Assembly: GCF_032598785.1 (NCBI RefSeq)
Contig: NZ_CP102984.1
DNA length: 64,000 nucleotides
Strand: one strand, 5' to 3'
Origin: Terrisporobacter petrolearius
GTDB lineage: Bacteria > Bacillota > Clostridia > Peptostreptococcales > Peptostreptococcaceae
Shown here: positions 16,869 to 25,391 of the stretch, in pieces
Numbering within the stretch: position 1 is the stretch's first letter
Layout: each line of letters begins with the position of its first letter
Made by a program: the position numbers and the translations under genes
Notes under the pieces: generated by a model
Told to the model about the DNA's origin: nothing
The model's input: only the letters and a program-made list of their open reading frames with translations
Databases searched by the model: none

Positions 16869-18653
16869 TTATTCTTCTATGTTAAGCTTTATAGATAATT
16901 CATCTAACTGAATATCATCTGCAACACCTGGCGCATTTGTCATTGGGCATATAGCATTTTGATTTTTAGGGAATGCTATTACTTCTCTAATATTGTCAGC
17001 TCCAGTAAGTAACATTATTAATCTATCAAATCCAAATGCTAATCCAGCATGTGGTGGTACACCGTACTTAAATGCTTCTAATAAGTATCCAAATTTATCA
17101 TTAGCTTCTTCATCACTAATTCCTATAGCATCAAACATTTTCTTTTGGATATCACTGTTAGATATTCTAACACTTCCTCCGCCTATTTCATATCCATTTA
17201 ACACTATATCATAAGCTTTAGCTCTTAAACTAGTTTTGTTATTACCAGTTAAACCTTCAACATCTTCATCTAATGGAGATGTGAATGGATGATGCATTGC
17301 TATCATTCTTCCAGTTTCTTCGTCTTTTTCGAATAATGGGAATTCTGTTACCCATAATAAATTGTATTTATTTTTATCCATTAAATCAAGTTTTCTAGCA
17401 ACTTCTAGTCTAACTTGTCCTAATGCATCGTAAACTACAGCATTTTTGTCAGCTACAAATAGTAATAAGTCTCCAGCTTCTGCTCCCATTCTTTCTAATA
17501 TAGCTTTCATTTCGTCTTCAGAGAAGAATTTAGCTATTGGAGATTCTATTCCAACTTCAGTTAATTTTATCCAAGCAAGTCCTTTAGCTTTGTAAGTTTT
17601 AGCATGCTCTTCTAATTTTTTCATTCCTTTTTTAGAGAACGCTTCTGCGCCTCCTTTTACATTTATACCTCTAACACTACCTTTTTCATCAGAAGCAGCA
17701 CCTGCAAATACTCCAAATCCACAGTCTTTAACTATATCAGATATATTTACAAATTCTAATCCAAATCTAGTGTCAGGTTTGTCAGATCCAAATCTCTCCA
17801 TAGCTTCTTTGTAAGTTATTCTTGGAAGTGGTAACTCTACATCAACATTTAAAGTATCTTTAAATATTTCTTGAAGCATTTTTTCCATTATTCCCATTAC
17901 ATCTTCTTCATCAACAAATGACATTTCACAGTCTATTTGAGTGAATTCTGGCTGTCTATCAGCTCTTAAATCTTCATCTCTGAAACATTTTACTATTTGG
18001 AAGTATCTATCCATACCACTTACCATTAATAATTGTTTAAATAATTGTGGTGATTGTGGTAAAGCATAGAATTTACCTGGGTTAACTCTACTTGGTACTA
18101 AATAATCCCTAGCTCCTTCTGGAGATGGCTTTATTAAGAAAGGAGTTTCTATTTCTATAAAGTTATTGTCTGTTAAATAGTTTCTTACTGTTCTAGCAAC
18201 TTTACTTCTAAGTATTAAGTTTTGTTGCATAGAAGACTTTCTTAAATCTAAGAATCTATATTTTAATCTTAAATCTTCAGAAACATTGTCATTATCTTTT
18301 ATATATATTGGTGGAGTTTCTGATTTACTTAAAACTCTAAGTTCAGTTGCTTCTATTTCTATATCTCCTGTTGGCATGTTAGGATTTTTAGATTGTCTTT
18401 CTCTAACTATACCCTTAACAGCAACAACATATTCTGAACCTAATTTTTCAGCTTTGTTAAATGCTTCTTCACTTACATTTGTATCAAATATTATTTGACC
18501 TATTCCTCTAACATCTCTTAAATCAACGAATACTAATCCACCTAAGTTTCTCTTCTTTTGTACCCATCCATTTAAAACTACTTCTTCACCCACGTTAGCA
18601 ATTCTTAAATCACCACAATAATGAGTTCTTTTTAATCCTTTTAAGTTCTCCAT
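16869..18653 (-). CDS. aspS: Aspartyl-tRNA synthetase
   Basis: 594 aa, bacterial-type length. It charges tRNA-Asp. N-terminal OB fold (VVLNGWVQKKRNLGGLVFVDLRD) binds the anticodon; class II motif 2 (FRDEDLRADRQPEFTQID) and motif 3 (GLAFGFDRLIMLLTG) are clear, with the bacterial GAD insertion in between. It follows hisS after 80 bp in the same direction. No T-box leader is visible in that short gap. Confidence 0.98.
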   Translation of the reverse strand: MENLKGLKRTHYCGDLRIANVGEEVVLNGWVQKKRNLGGLVFVDLRDVRGIGQIIFDTNVSEEAFNKAEKLGSEYVVAVKGIVRERQSKNPNMPTGDIEIEATELRVLSKSETPPIYIKDNDNVSEDLRLKYRFLDLRKSSMQQNLILRSKVARTVRNYLTDNNFIEIETPFLIKPSPEGARDYLVPSRVNPGKFYALPQSPQLFKQLLMVSGMDRYFQIVKCFRDEDLRADRQPEFTQIDCEMSFVDEEDVMGIMEKMLQEIFKDTLNVDVELPLPRITYKEAMERFGSDKPDTRFGLEFVNISDIVKDCGFGVFAGAASDEKGSVRGINVKGGAEAFSKKGMKKLEEHAKTYKAKGLAWIKLTEVGIESPIAKFFSEDEMKAILERMGAEAGDLLLFVADKNAVVYDALGQVRLEVARKLDLMDKNKYNLLWVTEFPLFEKDEETGRMIAMHHPFTSPLDEDVEGLTGNNKTSLRAKAYDIVLNGYEIGGGSVRISNSDIQKKMFDAIGISDEEANDKFGYLLEAFKYGVPPHAGLAFGFDRLIMLLTGADNIREVIAFPKNQNAICPMTNAPGVADDIQLDELSIKLNIEE

Positions 18654-18731
18654 ATTTCCTCCTTCGTCATTTACGCACTAAAAGGTGAAAGAATAAAAAA
18701 TTCTACCACCTTATGTTTATGTCAATTATAA

Positions 18732-19994
18732 TTATAATCTATTTTTTAACTCATTTACTAACTCACTAAGTTTTACAGTAGTTTGCTCTGATGTTTCCAT
18801 ATTTTTAAGAGTAGCTGCATCATTAGCTAACTCGTCATCACCTATAACTATTGTATATTTAGCATTTATTTTGTCTGAGTATTTAAATTGAGCTTTTAAA
18901 CTTTTTCCTAAGTGATCTATATCAGCACTTATGTGATTATCTCTTAATGCCTTTATTAGACTAAAACTTTTAGTCTTAGCTGCATCACCGATTGTAGCTA
19001 TGTATATATCTGTAGCTTTTGGATTTTTTATTTCTATGTTATTATTTTCTAAAGTTAATAATAGTCTTTCTGCTCCAAGCCCAAATCCTATACCACTTAT
19101 GCCTTTTGGCCCTCCTAGTTGCTCAACAAGGCCGTCATATCTTCCTCCACCACAAACTGTACTTTGTGAACCTATATCATTTGATATTATTTCAAAAGCA
19201 GTTTTCTTGTAGTAGTCGAGACCTCTAACTATAGTTTTATCAACTACAAATTTTATATCCATTTCTCTTAAATATTCTTGTAATTTAGCAAAGTGTTCCT
19301 TACAATCATCACAAATGTGGTCTACCATAAAAGGTATATCTTTTATGTTGTCTTTACATGTAGGATTTTTACAGTCTATAACTCTCATTGGATTTTTGTC
19401 TTTTCGATCTAAACAAGTTTCACATAATACGTCAGATTTAGCATCTAGATATGCTTTTAAAGTTTTGTTATATCCTTCTCTACAAACAGGGCATCCTACT
19501 GAGTTTATATTTACTGATAAATCTTTAAGTCCTAATTCATTAAAGAATTGCACTGCTAAAGATATTACTTCTGCATCTATTGATGGTTCATCACTTCCTA
19601 GTGCTTCTATTCCAAATTGGTGGAATTGTCTTTGTCTACCTGCTTGTGGTCTTTCGTATCTAAAGCATGGAGTTATGTAAAATAATTTTGTTGGTTGTGT
19701 ATCAGCATATAATTTATTTTCAATAAATGATCTTATTGTACCAGCAGTTCCTTCAGGTTTTAAACTTATTTGTCTATCCCCCTTATCTGTAAAAGTATAC
19801 ATTTCTTTTTGAACTATATCTGTTGTATCTCCAACACTTCTCGTGAAAACCTCTGTATGTTCAAATATAGGAGTTCTCATTTCTTCGTATCCGTATAATG
19901 CACAAATCTCTCTAAATTTTTGCTCTACGTAATGCCATTTATAAACTTCCTTTGGTAATATATCTTTTGTTCCTCTTGGCGCTTTACTTAGCAT
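18732..19994 (-). CDS. hisS: Histidyl-tRNA synthetase
   Basis: 420-aa class II synthetase. It shows the N-terminal PRGTKDILP motif, motif 2 (FRYERPQAGRQRQFHQFG), the histidine loop RGLDYYKKTAFE and GGGRYDGL, and a C-terminal anticodon-binding domain. Its start overlaps the end of hemZ by 11 bases, so translation is likely coupled to hemZ. The adjoining aspS shares the direction. Confidence 0.98.
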   Translation of the reverse strand: MLSKAPRGTKDILPKEVYKWHYVEQKFREICALYGYEEMRTPIFEHTEVFTRSVGDTTDIVQKEMYTFTDKGDRQISLKPEGTAGTIRSFIENKLYADTQPTKLFYITPCFRYERPQAGRQRQFHQFGIEALGSDEPSIDAEVISLAVQFFNELGLKDLSVNINSVGCPVCREGYNKTLKAYLDAKSDVLCETCLDRKDKNPMRVIDCKNPTCKDNIKDIPFMVDHICDDCKEHFAKLQEYLREMDIKFVVDKTIVRGLDYYKKTAFEIISNDIGSQSTVCGGGRYDGLVEQLGGPKGISGIGFGLGAERLLLTLENNNIEIKNPKATDIYIATIGDAAKTKSFSLIKALRDNHISADIDHLGKSLKAQFKYSDKINAKYTIVIGDDELANDAATLKNMETSEQTTVKLSELVNELKNRL

Positions 19995-21456
19995 TTTTCT
20001 CTACCTCCTCATACTTTCTTTTTATCATTTCGTCAACTCTGTCTATATATTGTTCAACATTTTTGACGTTTTCTACCCTTTCAATCCTATCTTCATCTGG
20101 ATATACAAATTTAGTTATAGAACCAGCCCCTAGTGCATAATTACTTTGTTTTTCCTCCATAATTTGCATATTATAAATACATTCATAACCTTCTTTAGAA
20201 TAACCTATGTTTTCTAAGTTACCTAGCATGTGTTTTTGTCTGTACATATAATAAGGATTTAATCCCATATCTCTTGCATATTCCATAGCTAAATTAATCA
20301 TTTTTACCATTTCCTCGTACTGAGCAAGTTCATAGTCTTCAAGATTTTCCTTTAGCTTTGATGTTCTCTTTACTGCTAAGGTATGAACAGTTAGACTTTC
20401 TGGAGATAGTTCTTTTATTTTATCTAAAGTATTTCTAACCATATCTAAATTTTCATCTACTAGACCTAGTATTATATCCATATTTATGTTATCAAATCCT
20501 ATTTCCCTAGCTAAGCTAAAACAATCTATTATTTCTTGTACGCTATGATTTCTACCTATTTTTTGTAAGGTTTCATCATTCATACTTTGTGGATTTATAC
20601 TAATTCTATCAACATTATTTTTCTTTAAAACCTCTAACATTTCTCTATTTATTGTATCAGGTCTTCCTGCCTCTACTGTAAACTCTTTAATTCCACTTAA
20701 ATCAAATTTTTCAAATAAACCTTTGATTAAAATGTCCATCTCCTTAGGAGTTAAAGTAGTAGGGGTTCCTCCACCAATATATAGTGTCTCAATCCTTTTA
20801 TTTTGTTCTTTTAATAACCTAGCTACACCTTGGACTTCTTCAAGTAATTTAGCTACATACATAGGCTTTAAACTACCAAATTGCTTAAGAGAATTAGCTG
20901 GGAATGAACAATAATAACATCTTGTGGGGCAAAACGGAATACTCACATATAAAGATACTTTATTTTCATCAATTGGGTAAATAAATTTTCTTTCTCTTTT
21001 GGCAATATCAAGAGCTAAGTTAATTTTTTCATTACTTATAAAATAGTCTAACATTAATTTTTCTTTTATTTGATTATCACTATAATTATCATCAAGTAAC
21101 GAGTGAACTATTTTAACAGGCCTTATACCTGTAAGTATTCCCCATGGTGGAGTAATGTTAAACTTTTTTTCTAAAATCTTAAACATACTCCTTTTTATAG
21201 TTTCCTTTATAACCTTCTTATTTTCCCTTTCACATAGTCCCTCTAAGTTTCTATGCTCTACATGTTCTAGAATAATTTGATAATTTTCACAATACACTGT
21301 TTTTGAAAAAACATTGTTATTATGGAAAAATACCGTATTCTCCACAACCATCATGCAATCTTTGCTGTCAATAAATCTAAATTCAGAAGTAAATAATTTA
21401 ATTAATTCACTTACTTCATATTTAAAGTCATGATCTTTTAATACAACACCTATCAT
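19984..21456 (-). CDS. hemZ: Oxygen-independent coproporphyrinogen dehydrogenase
   Basis: 490-aa radical-SAM enzyme of the HemZ/HemN group. The cluster motif CPTRCYYC is near residue 174, followed by YIGGGTPT and the HemN-type block NPQSMNDETLQKIGRNHSV. The first 160 residues are the HemZ-specific extension ending GILTGIRPVKIVH. It is placed before hisS with an 11-base overlap, a common clostridial order. HemZ proteins are often annotated as heme enzymes but their exact substrate in anaerobes is not proven. Confidence 0.92.
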   Translation of the reverse strand: MIGVVLKDHDFKYEVSELIKLFTSEFRFIDSKDCMMVVENTVFFHNNNVFSKTVYCENYQIILEHVEHRNLEGLCERENKKVIKETIKRSMFKILEKKFNITPPWGILTGIRPVKIVHSLLDDNYSDNQIKEKLMLDYFISNEKINLALDIAKRERKFIYPIDENKVSLYVSIPFCPTRCYYCSFPANSLKQFGSLKPMYVAKLLEEVQGVARLLKEQNKRIETLYIGGGTPTTLTPKEMDILIKGLFEKFDLSGIKEFTVEAGRPDTINREMLEVLKKNNVDRISINPQSMNDETLQKIGRNHSVQEIIDCFSLAREIGFDNINMDIILGLVDENLDMVRNTLDKIKELSPESLTVHTLAVKRTSKLKENLEDYELAQYEEMVKMINLAMEYARDMGLNPYYMYRQKHMLGNLENIGYSKEGYECIYNMQIMEEKQSNYALGAGSITKFVYPDEDRIERVENVKNVEQYIDRVDEMIKRKYEEVEKNAK

Positions 21457-21491
21457 TTTCTAGCTCCTTCTGAAATCCTTGAAGTGTTAAT

Positions 21492-22109
21492 TTATCTCAT
21501 AAAAGGATTTGTCATTTTTTCTATTTTTAAATTAGAATTTGGTCCATGACCTGGATAAATAGTAATATCATCATCATGTTTTTCTAATTTTTTAAGTGAC
21601 TTTTCCATTTTTTTATAGTCTCCACCATAAAAATCTGTTCTTCCTATACTGCCTGCAAATAAAGTATCTCCTGTAAGCATATGTTTATCAATTTTTATAC
21701 ACATACTTCCTGGAGTATGACCAGGTGTATGAATAAACTTTAATTTCATATCCCCAACTTTTAATGTGTCATTATCTTTAACATATATGTCAGCATCTAG
21801 TTCTACTGTATTTGATGGAAGAGAAGCACTTAAGTTTTTTTTCTTATCTTTTAATATTTCTTTTTCTTCCTCGTGGGCTACTATTTTAGCATTTGTTGCG
21901 TCTTTTAATGTTAGAACATTTGTTATATGATCTCCATGACCATGAGTTAAAACAATATATTCTATAATTAAGTTCATTTTTTTCACATAGTTCATTATGT
22001 CAATAAAGTTTGCACCAGGATCTACAACAATACACTTTTTACTGTTTTCATCTCCAACTACATAAGTATTTTCACCCATGTAGCTTTCAATAATCTTTTC
22101 TAATATCAT
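21492..22109 (-). CDS. Metallo-beta-lactamase-fold hydrolase (glyoxalase II-like)
   Basis: 205 aa. The binuclear metal motif HGHGDH is at residues 56-61, with HTPGHTPGSMC, LTGDTLFAGSIGRTDF and YPGHGPNS supplying the other ligands. It belongs to the hydroxyacylglutathione-hydrolase-like branch; substrates are thioesters or similar, not known here. It lies 14 bp after dtd and 35 bp before hemZ in one leftward transcription unit. Confidence 0.88.
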   Translation of the reverse strand: MILEKIIESYMGENTYVVGDENSKKCIVVDPGANFIDIMNYVKKMNLIIEYIVLTHGHGDHITNVLTLKDATNAKIVAHEEEKEILKDKKKNLSASLPSNTVELDADIYVKDNDTLKVGDMKLKFIHTPGHTPGSMCIKIDKHMLTGDTLFAGSIGRTDFYGGDYKKMEKSLKKLEKHDDDITIYPGHGPNSNLKIEKMTNPFMR

Positions 22110-22123
22110 AGTTTACCCCCTAC

Positions 22124-22573
22124 CTAGAATTCTTTTCTTGATTCTAATAATATAGTTACAGGTCCATCATTAGTTAAATCAACCATCATATGTGCTCCGA
22201 ATTTTCCTGTTCCTACACTAATTCCTTGATTTTTCACCTTCTGAACAAATTCTTCATACAGCGGATTTGCCACTTCTGGTCTTGCTGCATCCGAAAAACT
22301 CGGCCTTCTTCCTCTTCTAGCATCCCCATAAAGTGTAAATTGAGAAACAGCTAAAACTTCACCATTAACATCTTTTAAAGATAAATTCATTTTTCCTTGT
22401 GCATCTTCAAATATTCTTAAATTTGTTATTTTATCTACCATATAATCCACATCTTTTGATGTATCATCATGAGTAACTCCAAGTAAAACCATTAATCCTT
22501 GATTTATTTGTCCAACAACTTCTTCATCTACTGTTACTTTAGAAGATGAAACCTTTTGTACAACTGCTCTCAT
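22124..22573 (-). CDS. dtd: D-aminoacyl-tRNA deacylase
   Basis: 149-aa enzyme hydrolysing D-amino acids (and glycine from tRNA-Ala) off tRNA. The two family motifs are seen: SQFTLYGD near residue 79 and NDGPVT near the C-terminus with the cross-subunit Gly-Pro. It starts 10 bp after relA/spoT stops, the usual relA-dtd order in Firmicutes. Confidence 0.97.
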   Translation of the reverse strand: MRAVVQKVSSSKVTVDEEVVGQINQGLMVLLGVTHDDTSKDVDYMVDKITNLRIFEDAQGKMNLSLKDVNGEVLAVSQFTLYGDARRGRRPSFSDAARPEVANPLYEEFVQKVKNQGISVGTGKFGAHMMVDLTNDGPVTILLESRKEF

Positions 22574-22582
22574 ATTTTCCTC

Positions 22583-24790
22583 CTAATTCCTTACCCTGAA
22601 AACATCCTCCACACCAGGTATAGCTTTCAGTTTTTTCATTAAATTTGTTAGTTCAGAAATATCATTTACTTCAATTAATAAATTAATATGAGTTATTCCT
22701 TCTTTTGTTTTTCTTGCATTAATTCCATTTATATTTAACTTTTGTATAGCAATCATATGAGTAACATCACTTAGCATACTTTTTCTATCTGTAGCAACTA
22801 TTTTAATTTCGCCCTCAAATTTAGATTTTTTAGGATTATTCCATTCCACATCTACTAGTCTTTTTTGGAAAAGTTCATCATCCAGTTTGCAATTTGGGCA
22901 ATCAGCTCGATGTATAGCTACACCTCTTCCCTTAGTTACATATCCCACGATCTCATCTCCAGGAAGTGGATTGCAGCATTTTGCAAATCTAACTAAAATA
23001 TTGTCTAATCCTCTAACTATAACTCCAGAGCTACTTTTTTTCCTTTTTTCTTTGTATTCTTTGTCAGTTATATTGTATTTTGATAAATCTTCATTTTCTT
23101 TTTGTCTATTCTCTTTTTCTTTTTTCTTTTCTTCTTTAAGATAAAAATCTCTTACTTTTGGAACAACTTGGCTAGCCATAATTCCACCATATCCTATAGT
23201 AGCAATTAAATCCTCTAAGCTTGGTTGGTTGAATTTTTTCGATATTTGTTCCATGAACTTCTCTACAGAAGAATCTTTTAAAGGAATTCCATATCTTTTA
23301 AATTCCTTTTCTAAGATTTCATATCCTCTTTCAATATTTTCTTCTCTTCTTTCCTTCTTAAAAAATTGTCTAATTCTATTTCTTGCATTTGGAGTCTTAA
23401 CAATTTTTAGCCAGTCTCTACTTGGACCATTTGAATTTGTTGATGTTATAACCTCAACAATTTCTCCATTTTGCAACGTATAGTCAATAGGAACTAATCT
23501 TCCATTTATTTTTGCACCTACACATTTGTTTCCAACTTTTGAATGAACCCTGTATGCAAAATCTATTGGTGTAGATTCTGCTGGTAGCTCTATTACATCA
23601 CCCTTTGGTGTAAATACATAAACTTGACTATTGAATACATCTTCTTTTAGTGAATCTAGGAATTCTTGTGGGTCTTTTACATCCTTTTCCCACTCCATCA
23701 TTTGTCTTAGCCATTTTAGCTTTTCTTCCATCTTTTCATCATTACTCATTGTGCCTTCTTTATACTTCCAGTGAGCTGCTATACCATATTCTGCAATATT
23801 ATGCATTTCATGAGTCCTAATTTGAATTTCTACTGGCTCACCTTCTGGTCCAATGACTGTAGTATGAAGAGATTGATACATATTTGCTTTTGGCATTGCT
23901 ATGTAATCCTTAAATCTTCCTGGCATTGGTACCCACAAAGTATGGACCATACCAAGAACAGCATAACAATCTTTTATTGAATCTACAACTATTCTTACAG
24001 CAGTTAAATCAAAAATTTCCTCAAAAGTCTTATGCTTATTTTTCATTTTTCTATAAATACTATAAAAATGTTTTGGTCTTCCATAAACTTCACAATCTAT
24101 ATTAACTTCACTAAATTTTTCTTGTAATAAGTTTACTATTCTGCTTATATACTCTTCTCTTTGGCTTCTCTTCATGGAGACTTTGTCTACCAAATCATAA
24201 TATCCATCTGGATCTATATATCTTAATGCTAAATCTTCCAATTCCCATTTGATTTTAGATATACCTAATCTATGGGCTATTCCACCATAAATTTCTAGAG
24301 TTTCTTTTGCTTTATATTTAGCTTTTTCTTCTGGCATATATTTTAGTGTTCTCATATTATGTAGCCTATCGGCTAACTTTATAAGAATTACTCTAATATC
24401 TTTTGCCATAGCTAAAAACATTTTTCTTAAATTTTCAGCTTGAGTTTCTTCCTTTGACTGATATTTTATTTGACCAAGTTTTGTTACTCCATCAACTAAA
24501 TCTGCAACTTCCTTGCTAAACATTTCTTTTATATCATCATAAGTATAGTCCGTATCTTCAATTACATCATGTAAAAGTCCTGCCGATATAGTTTCTATAT
24601 CAAGTTGCATTTCTACAAGAATATTTGCAACAGCTATTGGATGAATTATGTAAGGTTCACCTGATTTTCTAAGTACACCATCATGGGCAGATTTTGCCAA
24701 ATAGTAAGCCTTTTCTACAAGAGTAGTATCCGTATTAGGAGCATATTCTTTTATTTTATCTAATATCTCCTGTAATTCCTTATCATGCAT
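22583..24790 (-). CDS. relA: (p)ppGpp synthetase/hydrolase (RelA/SpoT)
   Basis: 735-aa bifunctional RSH enzyme of the stringent response. Order: HD hydrolase (LLHDVIEDTDY, about 68-78), synthetase with RPKHFYSIYRKM near residue 240, TGS domain (VFTPKGDVIELPAESTPIDFAY, about 395), a zinc-finger-like CCNPLPGDE block near 605 and a C-terminal ACT domain. The HD motif is intact, so hydrolysis is expected. It follows apt and precedes dtd, all leftward. Confidence 0.97.
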   Translation of the reverse strand: MHDKELQEILDKIKEYAPNTDTTLVEKAYYLAKSAHDGVLRKSGEPYIIHPIAVANILVEMQLDIETISAGLLHDVIEDTDYTYDDIKEMFSKEVADLVDGVTKLGQIKYQSKEETQAENLRKMFLAMAKDIRVILIKLADRLHNMRTLKYMPEEKAKYKAKETLEIYGGIAHRLGISKIKWELEDLALRYIDPDGYYDLVDKVSMKRSQREEYISRIVNLLQEKFSEVNIDCEVYGRPKHFYSIYRKMKNKHKTFEEIFDLTAVRIVVDSIKDCYAVLGMVHTLWVPMPGRFKDYIAMPKANMYQSLHTTVIGPEGEPVEIQIRTHEMHNIAEYGIAAHWKYKEGTMSNDEKMEEKLKWLRQMMEWEKDVKDPQEFLDSLKEDVFNSQVYVFTPKGDVIELPAESTPIDFAYRVHSKVGNKCVGAKINGRLVPIDYTLQNGEIVEVITSTNSNGPSRDWLKIVKTPNARNRIRQFFKKERREENIERGYEILEKEFKRYGIPLKDSSVEKFMEQISKKFNQPSLEDLIATIGYGGIMASQVVPKVRDFYLKEEKKKEKENRQKENEDLSKYNITDKEYKEKRKKSSSGVIVRGLDNILVRFAKCCNPLPGDEIVGYVTKGRGVAIHRADCPNCKLDDELFQKRLVDVEWNNPKKSKFEGEIKIVATDRKSMLSDVTHMIAIQKLNINGINARKTKEGITHINLLIEVNDISELTNLMKKLKAIPGVEDVFRVRN

Positions 24791-24833
24791 ATAACCACCT
24801 ATTCTCTAAAGTATAAATTTTATTATATATGAA

Positions 24834-24858
24834 AATAGTTGGTAAAAAACCAACTATT
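24834..24858. terminator. Hairpin between apt and relA
   Basis: Stem AATAGTTGGT / ACCAACTATT with a short loop, between the apt stop and the relA start. It has few U residues after it, so it may only attenuate transcription. Confidence 0.55.
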
Positions 24859-24866
24859 ATTATTGT

Positions 24867-25379
24867 CTAGTATTTTATAAGAGAATTAACATTATATTTT
24901 GCTAATTTTGCTCTTCCATCTAAGTCCTCTAATTCTATTAGAAATTGCATTGAAACCACTTCTCCACCTAACTTTTCTATAAGCTTAGCCGCTGCTTCCA
25001 TAGTTCCACCTGTAGCTAGCAAGTCGTCTACTATTGCAACTTTTTGCCCTGGCTTAATAGCATCCTTATGTATTTCTAATTTATTAGAACCATATTCTAA
25101 ATCATACTCATAACTTTCAATTTCCCATGGTAACTTTCCTGGTTTTCTAACTGGTATAAAACCAACTCCCATACCATAAGCTACTGGTGTTCCCATTAAA
25201 AATCCTCTTGCCTCTGGTCCTACAATTAAGTCTACATCCTTGTCTTTTAAGTCTGCTATTATTTCATCAATTGCAAATTTTAGTGCCTTACCATCCTGTA
25301 ATAATGTTGTTATGTCTTTAAAGCTTATTCCTTCCTTCGGAAAATCTTCAATTACTCTTACTGTTTGTTTTAAATCCAT
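24867..25379 (-). CDS. apt: Adenine phosphoribosyltransferase
   Basis: 170 aa, standard length. It salvages adenine to AMP with PRPP. The PRPP loop VAIVDDLLATGGTMEAA is at about 114-130, and GPEARGFLMGTPVAY is the adenine-side block. It lies 12 bp after recJ, in the widely conserved recJ-apt-relA order. Confidence 0.97.
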   Translation of the reverse strand: MDLKQTVRVIEDFPKEGISFKDITTLLQDGKALKFAIDEIIADLKDKDVDLIVGPEARGFLMGTPVAYGMGVGFIPVRKPGKLPWEIESYEYDLEYGSNKLEIHKDAIKPGQKVAIVDDLLATGGTMEAAAKLIEKLGGEVVSMQFLIELEDLDGRAKLAKYNVNSLIKY

Positions 25380-25391
25380 TTAAAACTCCTC

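Noticed and set aside
18678..18712. Possible terminator or T-box between hisS and aspS
   Set aside because: Weak AAGGTG/CACCTT pairing, no T-box sequence words, and the gap is only about 80 bp.
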